From Silvibacterium dinghuense (lineage in GTDB: Bacteria > Acidobacteriota > Terriglobia > Terriglobales > Acidobacteriaceae), in contig NZ_SDMK01000001.1 in the NCBI RefSeq assembly GCF_004123295.1, positions 62,001-126,000 of the forward strand: 64,000 nucleotides of DNA, written 5' to 3'. The number at the start of each line of letters is the position of its first letter. Position 1 is the stretch's first letter. The position numbers were made by a program, and so were the translations under genes. The notes below the pieces were generated by a model that did no database searches, was not told where the DNA came from, and saw nothing but the letters and a program-made list of their open reading frames with translations. This document shows positions 44,244-56,034 of the stretch, piece after piece.

Positions 44244-45854
44244 CTAGCCGATCCGCTGGCGGAGATCGGAGCCGGTCATTTCGATGGGCTCGTTGAGATT
44301 GAGCATGCCCAGCACGGTCGGCGAAATATCGCGCAGCGAGCCATTCGGGCTCAGCGTGTACTGGTTGGCATCCTCCGCCACGTAGATAAAGGGCACAGGG
44401 TTGGTAGTGTGCGCGGTATGCGGGCCACCGGTCACGGGGTCGACCATCATCTCAGCATTACCGTGATCGGCAGTGATGAGCATCGATCCGCCATATTGCT
44501 TCAGCGCGCGGTAGATCTCACCGAGGCAAGCATCGACGGTCTCTACGCCTTTGATCGTCGGCTCGAGCTTGCCTGAGTGACCGACCATGTCCGCGTTCGC
44601 AAAGTTGACGACTAATAGCTCAAAGGTGCGGTCCTGCAAGGCTTTGACCACACCCTCGGCAATGCCGGCCGCCGACATCTCGGGCAGCAAGTCGTAGGTC
44701 GCAACCTTCTTCGACGGAATGAGCAGACGATCTTCGCCGGGGAATGGCGTCTCGATGCCGCCGTTGAAGAAGTAGGTGACGTGCGCGTACTTTTCCGTCT
44801 CGGCGATGCGCAGGTTGCGCATCTGCGCCTTGGACATCAGGTTTGCGAGCAGGTTGTCCATCGACTCGGGCAGAATGATGAGCGGCAGCGTGTAGTTCTT
44901 GTCGTACTGCGTCATGCAGAGGTACGTCAGATCTTTCGGCACCTCGCTGCGCGGGATGGTCGTGTCCAGCTCTTCTGCTTTCGCGAGATCGAGACCGTCC
45001 TTCTTCGTCAGACCGCTGTTACGCGTGAGCACACGCGTGATCTGGCGGGCGCGATCGGCGCGGTAGTTGAACATGATGCAGACATCTTCATCGCGGATGG
45101 GGCCGTTCGGATGACCGTGCGCATCGGTGACTACGAAGGGAATGATGAACTCGTCCGTAATGCCGTTGTTGTAAAGCTCCTTCACGCGCGCGACCGGATC
45201 GGCATAGGCGCCGCCCTCGGCGTGGCCCTTCACCATCGCGTCGAAGGCCAGCTTTTCGCGCTCCCAGCGGAAGTCGCGGTCCATCGCATAGTAGCGCCCG
45301 GAGATCGAAGCGATCTTGCCGATCTGCAACTCACGCATCTTCTGCTCGAGAGCCGCAAGATAGCCGGCGCCAGAGGTGGGCAGCGTATCGCGGCCGTCCA
45401 TGAAAGCATGCACGTAGACCTTCTCGAGACCAAGACGCTTCGCGGCTTCAAGCAGCGCGTAGAGATGGCGTTGATGCGCATGCACGCCGCCGTCGGAGAC
45501 CAGGCCGAGCAGGTGCAGCGCATGTCCGCCTGCGGCGGCTTTCTTCATGGCGGAGACGATCGCCGGATCGGAGTAGAAATCACCACTGGCGATCAGCCCA
45601 TCGATGCGGGAGATATCCATGCGCACGACGCGACCCGCGCCGATATTCAGGTGACCGACCTCACTGTTGCCCATCTGCCCGTCAGGCAGGCCGACGAAGT
45701 GATCGGAGGCGTGCAGCAGCGTGTTCGGGAACTCAGCCAGCAGCTTGTCATAAGTCGGCTTGCGAGCCAGCGCGATGGCGTTGTTCTCCACCTGCGGACG
45801 ATAACCCCATCCGTCGAGGATGGTCAGCACGATAGGCGTTTTAGGGGTCGACAC
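44244..45854 (-). CDS. gpmI: 2,3-bisphosphoglycerate-independent phosphoglycerate mutase
   Basis: 536 residues of the alkaline phosphatase superfamily; interconverts 3- and 2-phosphoglycerate with two Mn ions. ILDGWGYR contains the first metal Asp, [15 protein letters not shown] the nucleophile Ser (in NSEVGH), and ADHGNAEMM the second metal His set; the inserted phosphotransferase domain ([18 protein letters not shown]) is intact. GTG 45854 has AGGAG 6 bases upstream. It closes a minus-strand run eno-DUF2059-gpmI, so two consecutive glycolytic steps are probably cotranscribed. Confidence 0.96.
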   Translation of the reverse strand: MSTPKTPIVLTILDGWGYRPQVENNAIALARKPTYDKLLAEFPNTLLHASDHFVGLPDGQMGNSEVGHLNIGAGRVVRMDISRIDGLIASGDFYSDPAIVSAMKKAAAGGHALHLLGLVSDGGVHAHQRHLYALLEAAKRLGLEKVYVHAFMDGRDTLPTSGAGYLAALEQKMRELQIGKIASISGRYYAMDRDFRWEREKLAFDAMVKGHAEGGAYADPVARVKELYNNGITDEFIIPFVVTDAHGHPNGPIRDEDVCIMFNYRADRARQITRVLTRNSGLTKKDGLDLAKAEELDTTIPRSEVPKDLTYLCMTQYDKNYTLPLIILPESMDNLLANLMSKAQMRNLRIAETEKYAHVTYFFNGGIETPFPGEDRLLIPSKKVATYDLLPEMSAAGIAEGVVKALQDRTFELLVVNFANADMVGHSGKLEPTIKGVETVDACLGEIYRALKQYGGSMLITADHGNAEMMVDPVTGGPHTAHTTNPVPFIYVAEDANQYTLSPNGSLRDISPTVLGMLNLNEPIEMTGSDLRQRIG

Positions 45855-45873
45855 TCTTGCTCCTGAAAAGCTT

Positions 45874-45892
45874 GGGCCGCTGTGCGCGGCCC
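45874..45892. other. Small GC stem-loop ahead of gpmI
   Basis: GGGCCGC-TGTGC-GCGGCCC between the DUF2059 gene and gpmI, 20-38 bases before the gpmI GTG. The minus strand continues AAGCTTTTC, so weak termination or a pause is possible; it may lower gpmI expression relative to eno. Confidence 0.4.
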
Positions 45893-45906
45893 GTGGTTGA
45901 GTCTAC

Positions 45907-46533
45907 TTACTGCTGAGGCTTTGCTGCGGGAGCGGTCGAGGTCGTGGAGGAGCCACTTCCAGAGCCAGTCCCTGTCGAGCTGCCGGACTTGGGCGCATGC
46001 TCGGCCTGATACTGCTTCAGAGCAGCCTCGATCTCCGGCTTGTGGCGCTCGAAGACCTGCTGCGCGGTCTTCTGTCCTAGCTCTGCACCGATACGCTCGC
46101 TCTGCATCATGATCGCGGGCATGGTGTGGATCATATTTTTGCCGGCAGGCGTCTTGTAAAACGCAATGATCGCGTCCGCATCTGTGGTCGAGATGTGCTG
46201 TTTGTAGAGTGCGATGATCGGCGTCTGGAGATCGACCTTCGAGAGCGACTGGACGAGATCGTCGATCACATCCTTGGGGGCAAACGGGATGCGCTGCTGG
46301 AAGTATGCGGTCATGCCCGTCACGAGCTGCTCCTGCATCTTCGAGGCGCCGGTAAGCTCCATCAGCTCGTGGGCCTGGGCATCGGTAATCGGATTCGCCG
46401 GAGGCGCGGGCTGCTGCGGGGCAGCCTGTGAGGCGGGCTTGGTAGGGGTGGAGGCGGAGGTGGAAGCCTGCTGCGCAATCGCAGAAGCAGCCACCAGGAG
46501 ACAGCAACCAAACAGCGTGACTTGCCTGCGCAT
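45907..46533 (-). CDS. Secreted DUF2059 protein
   Basis: 208 residues. Signal peptide (LFGCCLLVAASAIAQ), a Thr/Pro/Gln-rich spacer, then the helical DUF2059 domain (about 50-160) with LMELTGASKMQEQL and the DADAIIAFYKTPAGKNM core; the tail is rich in Ser, Thr and Gly and is probably disordered. The function of DUF2059 is unknown; members are periplasmic. GGAG lies 5 bases before ATG 46533. Its position between enolase and phosphoglycerate mutase is odd for an exported protein, and may only reflect chance operon formation. Confidence 0.8.
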   Translation of the reverse strand: MRRQVTLFGCCLLVAASAIAQQASTSASTPTKPASQAAPQQPAPPANPITDAQAHELMELTGASKMQEQLVTGMTAYFQQRIPFAPKDVIDDLVQSLSKVDLQTPIIALYKQHISTTDADAIIAFYKTPAGKNMIHTMPAIMMQSERIGAELGQKTAQQVFERHKPEIEAALKQYQAEHAPKSGSSTGTGSGSGSSTTSTAPAAKPQQ

Positions 46534-46610
46534 GGAGACTCCGAAATGGGGAAATGGGGGAAAGAGGTGCGGCGCGCAAAGAGAGACCCCGCGCGCCGCA
46601 GATGCAATGC

Positions 46611-49385
<2,775 letters not shown>

Positions 49386-49406
49386 ACTTCGCCTCAGAAT
49401 CCACTC

Positions 49407-49437
49407 ACGGGATGCCTGCGGGCATCCCGTTTTGTTT
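49407..49437 (+). terminator. Rho-independent terminator
   Basis: ACGGGATGCC-TGCG-GGCATCCCGT followed by TTTGTTT, 22 bp after the glycine-zipper protein gene. Confidence 0.9.
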
Positions 49438-49494
49438 GCTCTGCCACGAAACGAGCCAGCGGAATACAATCACGGCGTCTCTCGCAGAGCTCCC

Positions 49495-50319
49495 ATGCAG
49501 GCACTCTCCAGCCCACCTCCGCCGCTCGACCGCCTCATCTCCTGCTTCTGGTACTGGGAGACGACGCCCGGTTCTGCGCCTTCGCATGAGTTCGAACGGC
49601 TGATGCCAACCGGCGAGGCATCGCTGGTCGTGCAACTCAATCAGGAGCCGATCCGCGTCTACGACTGGCAGGACACCACACACTTCGGCAGTTTCGGGCA
49701 TGCCGTACTGGCCGGACCACGCTCCGAACCCTTCGTCATTGAAACCAGCCAGCAGGAACGGGTCTTCGGCATCCAGTTCCATCCGGGTGGCACATTTCCC
49801 TTCTTTCGCGAACCGGGACGGGAGTTCTCCAATCGCGACGTATGCCTCTCCGATCTCTGGGGGCGCGGCGCAGACAGGTTGCGCGAGCGTCTGCTGGCCT
49901 GCGCATCTGTGCAGGCGATGTTCGCCGCCGCATCCGCTACGTTGCTCGAACAGCTTGTCCGGCCTCTCGCACTGCATCCCGCCGTGACGTATGCCGCCGC
50001 GCGCATGACCGCCGCGCCGCCGCGCGCTACCGTGGCTGCGCTCGCCGATGAGGTGGGATGGAGCCAGCGCCGGTTACTCGATATCTTTACCGAGCAGATC
50101 GGCCTGAGTCCGAAGAGCTTCTGCCGCGTGCGGCGCTTCCAGCGCGTGCTGCACGAAGTGCAGCGCACACGCTGCATGGACTGGCCGCAGATGGCGCTGG
50201 CATGCGGCTACTACGACCAGCCGCATTTTATCCATGATTTCCGCGCATTCTCAGGCTTTACACCAACCGAGTACAGCGCTCGCAAGACGCCGCACCTGAA
50301 CCACGTTCCCCTGCTGTAA
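49495..50319 (+). CDS. AraC-family transcriptional regulator
   Basis: 274 residues. The C-terminal AraC DNA-binding domain has two helix-turn-helix units: VAALADEVGWSQRRLLDIFTE, and WPQMALACGYYDQPHFIHDF with FSGFTPTEY after it. The N-terminal part (LISCFWYWE, FGIQFHPGG, FFREPGREF) is of the DUF6597-like group found in regulators near glyoxalase-type genes. ATG 49495 begins the conserved region; upstream codons to 49432 are probably not translated. The VOC gene 107 bp downstream is the likely target. Confidence 0.86.
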   Translation: MQALSSPPPPLDRLISCFWYWETTPGSAPSHEFERLMPTGEASLVVQLNQEPIRVYDWQDTTHFGSFGHAVLAGPRSEPFVIETSQQERVFGIQFHPGGTFPFFREPGREFSNRDVCLSDLWGRGADRLRERLLACASVQAMFAAASATLLEQLVRPLALHPAVTYAAARMTAAPPRATVAALADEVGWSQRRLLDIFTEQIGLSPKSFCRVRRFQRVLHEVQRTRCMDWPQMALACGYYDQPHFIHDFRAFSGFTPTEYSARKTPHLNHVPLL

Positions 50320-50426
50320 TGCCCGATGAATCGACAACGGCAGGCGAGTGCCGATTTTTCCAATCCCGCAGCGCACCTCCCACGCAAAACTGGCAGCGTT
50401 GACTACGAAGACCCAAGGAGCAACCC

Positions 50427-50870
50427 ATGGCCAAGACTATTCCTGACGGATACCACTCGATCCAGCCCTATCTCATCTTCAAAGGGGCGGCGGCGGCTAT
50501 CGATTTCTACCAACGCGCATTCGGAGTGACAGAGCGGCTGCGCATGCCTCGGCCGGATGGACTCATCGCGCACGCCGAACTTGAATTCGGTGATTCCTGC
50601 ATCATGCTGGCCGATGAGCACCCGGAGATCGGGGCACTGAGCCCGGAGTACTACGGCGGATCACCCGTAAGCCTCATGTTCTATGTAGACGATTGCGACG
50701 CGGTCTACCGGCAGGCACTGGCCGCAGGGGCGACCTCCACGCGTGAGCCGGCAGACCAGCCTTATGGCGACCGCATGGCCGGCGTGAAAGACCCGTTCGG
50801 CTACTCCTGGTACCTGGGGACGCATATCAAAGACCTGACGAAGAACGAGCTCGAAGCGCTGAAGATGTAG
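50427..50870 (+). CDS. VOC-family protein (PhnB/glyoxalase-like)
   Basis: 147 residues, two beta-alpha-beta-beta-beta units of the vicinal oxygen chelate fold. IQPYLIFKGAAAAIDFYQRAFG is the family opening, HAELEFGDSCIMLADE the first metal-side strand, and GDRMAGVKDPFGYSWYLGTH the second. PhnB-like members have no settled activity; some bind antibiotics or act on small reactive molecules. AAGGAG precedes ATG 50427. Next to an AraC regulator, it may be part of an inducible stress response. Confidence 0.85.
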   Translation: MAKTIPDGYHSIQPYLIFKGAAAAIDFYQRAFGVTERLRMPRPDGLIAHAELEFGDSCIMLADEHPEIGALSPEYYGGSPVSLMFYVDDCDAVYRQALAAGATSTREPADQPYGDRMAGVKDPFGYSWYLGTHIKDLTKNELEALKM

Positions 50871-50893
50871 CGGCCCGAGCTGGTGCGTTCTCT

Positions 50894-50922
50894 CCCGAGT
50901 CTGAGAATCGAGACGTGGGGCA
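50894..50922. repeat. Family A hairpin, copy A6 (degenerate)
   Basis: CCCGAGTCTGAGAATCGAGACGTGGGGCAC: the right arm GAGACGTGGG is identical to A1, but the left arm is CCCGAGTCT, so pairing is interrupted in the middle. Followed by GGCACGGG instead of GGGCACCC. Lies 24 bp after the VOC stop and 29 bp before repeat B5. Confidence 0.6.
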
Positions 50923-50950
50923 CGGGCCATGCTTTTCTCGCGAAAAGAAC

Positions 50951-51005
50951 GGATCGCGACCAAAGGGAGCGGAGGCCGAAGGCGATCCGCCCTGCGCGCA
51001 GCAGC
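50951..51005 (-). repeat. Family B repeat, copy B5 (after kinase gene)
   Basis: On the minus strand it begins at the last base of the kinase TAG: GCTGCTGCGCGCAGGGCGGA, then TCGCCTTCGGCCTCCGCTCC, then CTTTGGTCGCGATCC. It is almost identical to B1 over 50 bp although the genes are unrelated and 37 kb apart. Confidence 0.88.
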
Positions 51006-53446
51006 TAGTTCTGGCGGAGCTGGCCCAGCAGCCGCTTCCAGTTCTTCTGATTGCGGCGGTACGTCTTCTTGAGGTCGTCGAGGATGCGCTCGAAGTCGCC
51101 GTGACCGTGCAGGCGGTTCCAGGCTGGATTTTTGGCGAACCACGGGTAATTCTCATTGCCGAGATAGATGGCGCGGCGCAGCCAGTGCAGCGCCTCGCTC
51201 TCGTCTCCATCGACAGCGAAGTAGGTAGCGAGGCGGTAAGCCATCTCGCTGTCGGCCTCGGCGGCGGCCATCGAGTCTTCCTCGATCAACCTGGCGGCGC
51301 GGTCTCGCTCTCCGACCATGGCATAGCACATGGCCAGCGTGGGGAAAGCCATGCGCATGCTCTCGTCGTCGCGGATGACCTCTTCCAATAGCTCGATGGC
51401 TCCGCGCAGCTCGCCCTTGCGCATGCGCTGGTATGCGACCGAGGTTCGCAGCAGCGGATGCTTCGGCTCAAGGGTAAGCCCCTTGTCGAGCTCTTCCTGT
51501 GCCAGCTCGAGCTGGTTCTGATACTGGTAAACGCGCGCGCGGTGGTTGTAGATCATGGGCGCGTTCGAGGGGTTCAGACTCAATGAGCGGTTGAACTGGT
51601 CGAGCGCCTCCTCGTACATGCCGTCGAGCCGCAGGGTCATGCCGGCGACCATGTGCACGTTCCAGTCATTGGAGGCGGACTGGAGCAGATTCTCGATGCC
51701 GTGACGCGCCGACTCCTTCTCGCCGCGCGAGAGCAGCATGTAGACGCGATAGAGATTGGCCTCGACCGAGCCGGGATCGATTTCGAGGGCGCGGTCGAAG
51801 GCGCGGCGCGCAGCCATCACGTGCAGGCGTCCGCCGAAGCCGTGGCGCACATACTGCAGATGTGTGATGCCGAGGCCGGTAAACGCTGGCGCAAAGTCGT
51901 TATCGCGTTCGGTGACACTTTCAAAAAGCTCACGGGCGCGGTCGAGATCAACCTTGCTGCCGGTACGCTGCATGAAGGACGAGAGCATGGCGCGAGCCTG
52001 CAGATACTCTTCCGAAAGATCTTCGGCAAGAGGCTGATTGCGGGCGCCGGTGCGCTCGGCCGAGGCGCTGAGCTGGCCGAGACCCTGGAGCGAACTGAAG
52101 ACCTCGTTGCAGATCTCTGTCTGCACGGCGATGAGATCGAAGGACGGAACGCTGATGGCGCCGCCGGCGCGGACGCTCTCACCAGGAACATTGAGCAGCT
52201 GCCAATTAAGGTCGAATCCCTGATCGGAACGGAAGAAATTGCCGGCAAGCACCCATTCGACGAGCAGCTTGTGGCCGATAGCGAGCGGGTCCATCTGCGA
52301 TACGGGCAGGTGCATGAGGGCGCTCGAAGGACGGACGACAAGCGAGGACATGCGGGCCAGACGCGCAGCGATGGCATCAGCAAGAGCATAGCCATAGAGC
52401 GGCGCGACCTGCGCAGGGCCGAAGTTCTGGAAAGGAAGAACGAGAATGGTATTCTCCTTCTCCTTCTGGTCGGCGGACTCGCGGAAACGCTCGGCCAGCA
52501 TCGAAAGCAGACCGGTGGCGCGCTTCTCCGCTTCGGCAGTCGAGGGCGGCAGATTCGCCGCGGCATCGCCGGGAATGATGCCGGTCTCGATCTGGAGCGC
52601 CTTCATGATGGTTTTGAGACCTTCGCGGACGTCGGCAGCACTGGCATAGCGCTCGGCAGGAATCTTCTGCAGGCAGCGGAAGATGAGTGAACTGAGCTCG
52701 GTCGGCGCTTCGAGAGGCGCGGGATCGGCGAACTGGATGGCGCGGATGCTCTGGAACTCGTCTCCGTCCGGGCGGGCAAAGGGATGGCGGCCGCTGGCCA
52801 GCTCATAAAGGATGACACCGAGGGCCCAGAGGTCGCTCTGCACGCTGCTGTGGCCGGTAACAAACTGCTCCGGAGCCATGTAAGCGATGGTGCCGCCGCG
52901 CGCGGTATAGGTTGCGGCGACCGGGCCCACCTTGCGGCGCGAGGGCTTGGCCGGGTCGAATTCCGCCTCTTCAGGATTGAGACGGCGGGCGAGGCCGAAA
53001 TCGAGGATCTTGGCCAGGCCGCCGTCGGTCAGCATGACGTTGGCGGGCTTGAGGTCGCGGTGAAAGATGCCGAGCGAATGGGCAGCCGAGAGACCGTCGG
53101 CGATCTGGATGCCGACAGAGAGAACGAGCTGGAGGCTCGAGGGGCCGCGGGCGATAAGCTTGTCCAGCGACTGGCCGGGCACATACTGCATGACGATGAA
53201 GGCTTCCTCGCCTTCTTCACCTACCTCGTAGATAGCGCAGACGTTAGGGTGCTCGATGGCCGAGGCCATGCGGGCCTCTCGGAGCACGGTGGTGCGCATC
53301 TGCTCGAGGGTAAGGGAGCCCCGCTTGAGGACCTTGAGCACGACTGGCCGCATCAGGAGGGTGTCATTTGCCAGGTAAACGACGCCGCTGCCGCCGGCGC
53401 CGATACGCCGCACCAGCTGGTAGTGCTCAATCATCCGATTTTTCAT
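51005..53446 (-). CDS. Ser/Thr protein kinase with TolB-like and TPR regions, no membrane helix
   Basis: 813 residues from ATG 53446. Kinase domain about 8-275: glycine loop IGAGGSGVVY, Lys38 in VVLKV, HRDLKPAN (129-136), DFG (149-151), APE in YMAPEQF; all catalytic residues are present. Then a TolB/FlgO-like domain (about 325-450) beginning ILVLPFQNFG, and TPR repeats to the end (LDRARELFESVTERDNDFAPA, ALEIDPGSVEANLYRVYM and others). No transmembrane helix, unlike the kinase at 58116. It probably senses through the TPR part in the cytoplasm. The frame extends to 53695 without similarity. Divergent from the retropepsin-like gene. Confidence 0.9.
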   Translation of the reverse strand: MKNRMIEHYQLVRRIGAGGSGVVYLANDTLLMRPVVLKVLKRGSLTLEQMRTTVLREARMASAIEHPNVCAIYEVGEEGEEAFIVMQYVPGQSLDKLIARGPSSLQLVLSVGIQIADGLSAAHSLGIFHRDLKPANVMLTDGGLAKILDFGLARRLNPEEAEFDPAKPSRRKVGPVAATYTARGGTIAYMAPEQFVTGHSSVQSDLWALGVILYELASGRHPFARPDGDEFQSIRAIQFADPAPLEAPTELSSLIFRCLQKIPAERYASAADVREGLKTIMKALQIETGIIPGDAAANLPPSTAEAEKRATGLLSMLAERFRESADQKEKENTILVLPFQNFGPAQVAPLYGYALADAIAARLARMSSLVVRPSSALMHLPVSQMDPLAIGHKLLVEWVLAGNFFRSDQGFDLNWQLLNVPGESVRAGGAISVPSFDLIAVQTEICNEVFSSLQGLGQLSASAERTGARNQPLAEDLSEEYLQARAMLSSFMQRTGSKVDLDRARELFESVTERDNDFAPAFTGLGITHLQYVRHGFGGRLHVMAARRAFDRALEIDPGSVEANLYRVYMLLSRGEKESARHGIENLLQSASNDWNVHMVAGMTLRLDGMYEEALDQFNRSLSLNPSNAPMIYNHRARVYQYQNQLELAQEELDKGLTLEPKHPLLRTSVAYQRMRKGELRGAIELLEEVIRDDESMRMAFPTLAMCYAMVGERDRAARLIEEDSMAAAEADSEMAYRLATYFAVDGDESEALHWLRRAIYLGNENYPWFAKNPAWNRLHGHGDFERILDDLKKTYRRNQKNWKRLLGQLRQN

Positions 53447-53560
53447 GCTGTTTCCAGTGTATCGGCAGGGGGATAAAGGACTTGTAATTCCATCCGGCAG
53501 ACGGTGGAAAAGCGCCAGGAAAGAGTACCGTTCCGGGTTCCAGCAACGCCGGATGAGATT

Positions 53561-54763
53561 ATGCTGGCTGTGATGCCGCGGTACTTCCCTTCTCTTGCCT
53601 GTTTTCTGCTCACTGGCCTGCTCCTGACGTCTTCCGCATCTCCGGAACTCCGGGCCCAGGCTGTCCAGAATCCTGACGTGCTGGTCGCAGCGCACGACTG
53701 GCCGGGACTGGCCGCGATGCTGCAGTCCTCAAGCCATGAAGCTCCGGAGGGGCGATTCTACCGCGGGCTGCTGCTGGAACACGAGGGCCAGTTCGAAGCG
53801 AGCCGGGCGGAGCTGACCCCACTGCTCGCAGAGCTGGCGCAAGGTTCGGATCGCAGGCGCGAGGCGCTGGCTCGGATGGCGCTGGCAGAAGATGCGGCGC
53901 GGCTCTTCGACTCCAAGGCGGCGGGTGAGGAATTTGCCGCGGTGCGGCAATGCTGCGCGGCAGTGCTCACAGAAGTTGAACGAACGCGGGCGGAGAGCGG
54001 CGCGGCGATCTATCCGCTGCTGGCTGGAACTCCAGCCATGACGCTCGAGAAGACAGCAGGCCTTTCGGTCCCGCTGGGCCGCACCGGGAGCGGGCTGCGC
54101 GAGGCGACAGTTTATGTGGACGGGCATGCGAGCCGGTGGCTTTTTGCCCCGGCTGCACCGCTGGCAGTGCTCTCGCATGCGCAGGCCAAGACAATCGGCC
54201 TCAAAACACTGGGGGCAGTTCCTATCACCGGACGCGGCGACAAGCCGATGGCAGCAGAGGTCGCAGTCATTCCGCAATTACGCTTCGGCGGAGCACTTTT
54301 CCGCACGGTACCGGTGTTGCTTTGCAGTGACGAGGCACTGCCAGATGGAGTAGACGGTGTGCTTCCGCTGCCGCTGCTGGCCATGCTGGGAACAATAACG
54401 GCGACGGACGACGATCATCTCAGAGTGCGCGACACGGGTATTCCGGCAGACGGCGCGGCACTTTTTGAAGAGGATGGACAGCTGCTGGCGGAGACAACGG
54501 ATGGGATGCTGTTCGCAATCGATCCGGTGAAGCTCACTTCTGCACTAAGCCCCCGGCTGAAACCTGCCGCAGGCGCAAAAGACGGCAACCTGACGCTCCA
54601 CTTCGGACCGGTTGAGGCAGATTTTCTGCAACTAGGATTCAGCAAAAATGAGAGCCCTACTTCGTTCGCAGGCACACTGGGCGACGATGCGCTCGATCAG
54701 CTGGCAGGCTACAGCTTCGATTTTCACGCGATGCGGTTCACAGTACAGGTCCATCCCCAATGA
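53561..54763 (+). CDS. Secreted retropepsin-fold protein lacking the catalytic Asp
   Basis: 400 residues with a signal peptide (LACFLLTGLLLTSSASPELRA) and about 130 residues of helical repeat, then two stretches like pepsin/retropepsin halves. The first, VYVDGHASRWLFAPAAPLAV followed by LSHAQAKTIGL, corresponds to the xxDTGAxxxVLS turn of retropepsins, but the DTG is replaced by FAPAA, so proteolysis is unlikely. VIPQLRFGGALFRTVPVLLCSD and DGVDGVLPLPLLAML match the flap and second-half region. ATG 53561 gives the best signal peptide. Divergent from a Ser/Thr kinase; both may share a promoter region. Function unknown. Confidence 0.6.
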   Translation: MLAVMPRYFPSLACFLLTGLLLTSSASPELRAQAVQNPDVLVAAHDWPGLAAMLQSSSHEAPEGRFYRGLLLEHEGQFEASRAELTPLLAELAQGSDRRREALARMALAEDAARLFDSKAAGEEFAAVRQCCAAVLTEVERTRAESGAAIYPLLAGTPAMTLEKTAGLSVPLGRTGSGLREATVYVDGHASRWLFAPAAPLAVLSHAQAKTIGLKTLGAVPITGRGDKPMAAEVAVIPQLRFGGALFRTVPVLLCSDEALPDGVDGVLPLPLLAMLGTITATDDDHLRVRDTGIPADGAALFEEDGQLLAETTDGMLFAIDPVKLTSALSPRLKPAAGAKDGNLTLHFGPVEADFLQLGFSKNESPTSFAGTLGDDALDQLAGYSFDFHAMRFTVQVHPQ

Positions 54764-54777
54764 GGGACAGATGTTCT

Positions 54778-55398
54778 TCAATGGCTGGGCTTGAGCCCGT
54801 CGAGAACCTGGAAAAAGAGCGGGACATTTCTCTGTGAACCCGCGTAGTTGGCCAGCCAGCCGTCCTTCTCCGAGACACAGGCAATCGCTGCTCCGGCATG
54901 AAGACCGTCCTGGGCCTGACGGGGTGTGGCTTGCAGGCACTGCGCGGTCGCGGGCAGGTTCGCGGGAACCGCGAGACTGAAATCCGAAGCCGGATGGGAC
55001 TCGCGGAAGAGCTCCTCCCACTGTGCCGCCTGTTGCGTAGAGGTGCTGTGCGCATCCGGGAGCAGCAGGTTGATGTACATCAGCTCCGGCCCCCGGGCTT
55101 CGATGTTCAATGTCTTTGGAGGTTTTTCAAGCGTAACTCCCTGCGGATTGGCAGGATAATCTTCCTTGACCGCACTCAGATCCGCAGTCCATCCCCAGGG
55201 GACGCTCACGCGGAGACCGCGATAGTCCACAGCCTGACCATGCATGATGTGCCAGCCCAGCGACATGAGCACCGGCGCATAGTAGATGGCGGCAAACACG
55301 ATGGGGATACAGATCAGCAGAAAGATGCGGCCGGCGCGGGGAAACCGGGGCGCCATGGTACGGTCGAGTTCACTGAGTGTTTCGCTTCCTACAGACAT
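54778..55398 (-). CDS. Hypothetical protein with one N-terminal membrane helix
   Basis: 206 residues. A single helix at about 24-47 (IFLLICIPIVFAAIYYAPVL) is followed by a soluble domain with GLRVSVPWGWTADL near residue 65, ARGPELMYINLLLPD about 100, and two Cys in TAQCLQATP and AIACVSEKD that may form a disulfide. It resembles no family I can name. ATG 55398 is preferred; the frame opens at a TTG two codons earlier. It converges with the retropepsin-like gene 14 bp away. Confidence 0.6.
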   Translation of the reverse strand: MSVGSETLSELDRTMAPRFPRAGRIFLLICIPIVFAAIYYAPVLMSLGWHIMHGQAVDYRGLRVSVPWGWTADLSAVKEDYPANPQGVTLEKPPKTLNIEARGPELMYINLLLPDAHSTSTQQAAQWEELFRESHPASDFSLAVPANLPATAQCLQATPRQAQDGLHAGAAIACVSEKDGWLANYAGSQRNVPLFFQVLDGLKPSH

Positions 55399-55536
55399 GG
55401 GCAAACGATCCCGGGCATAAAACCCAGCACTGATTTTTGCATGAATGCCATAGAACGAAATGGCCTAAATGTGGCATAGAAATCTCTTCCGCCTCAGGAA
55501 GAGACAGCTGCATCCTATGTTCCCAAAGGAGAATCG

Positions 55537-55716
55537 ATGCCGAACGAAGTCCTCTCCCCACACAAGACCTGCGCTCACCAGAGCTGCCGGTGCCTGGTAG
55601 AAGATGACCGGCTCTACTGCGGGCCATGGTGCGAAGGGGCAAAGCGGCACATCGAGGCGGTAGCCTGCGAGTGCGGTCATCCTGCCTGCCAGGACACGAT
55701 GACCGAGCTCGAGTAG
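55537..55716 (+). CDS. Small bacterial metallothionein-like protein
   Basis: 59 residues, shorter than most gene finders keep. Eight cysteines: C12, C17, C19, C28, C32, C44, C46 and C51, with His14, His38 and His48. The spacing CAHQSCRC, then YCGPWC, then ACECGHPAC is that of SmtA/BmtA-type metallothioneins (in Synechococcus SmtA: CxCxxCxC, YCSEAC, CGHxxCxC), which bind Zn or Cd in a four-metal cluster. The last CxC is reduced to one Cys here. AAAGGAG lies 5 bases before ATG 55537. The flanking genes are on the minus strand, so it has its own promoter. Metal identity unknown. Confidence 0.85.
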   Translation: MPNEVLSPHKTCAHQSCRCLVEDDRLYCGPWCEGAKRHIEAVACECGHPACQDTMTELE

Positions 55717-55740
55717 CTGTTCCTGCCGATAGATATTGAA

Positions 55741-56004
55741 TTAGTGGCCGTGTCCCCGGCCCTGATTGAGCGGGCGAGCGGTGCCATCGACCGGCTCCGC
55801 CTGCTGGTGCGCATCGGCACGCCGCCCCAGCAGGAACATGGTTAGCCCGAAAACCAGCATCACCACACCCCAGATCAGATTGATATCCATGCCGGACGAG
55901 CGCTGGTAGATAGCCGAACCCCGGGTAACAAGACCGAAGATGGTCAGGATGGCACCGACGATGGTGAACATCAGGCCCATAGGGATGCGCAGATCGAGAT
56001 TCAT
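55741..56004 (-). CDS. Small membrane protein paired with a sodium:solute symporter
   Basis: 87 residues with two helices (LMFTIVGAILTIFGLV and LIWGVVMLVFGLTMFLLG) and a short polar tail rich in His near the end (GRGHGH). It lies 30 bp after the symporter gene on the same strand. Small two-helix proteins often accompany SSS transporters, so it may be an accessory subunit; this is an inference from position. AGGACATAT precedes ATG 56004 by 9 bases. Confidence 0.7.
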   Translation of the reverse strand: MNLDLRIPMGLMFTIVGAILTIFGLVTRGSAIYQRSSGMDINLIWGVVMLVFGLTMFLLGRRADAHQQAEPVDGTARPLNQGRGHGH

Positions 56005-56034
56005 CGTATATGTCCTCGCTTTCCTTTCCGGTCT

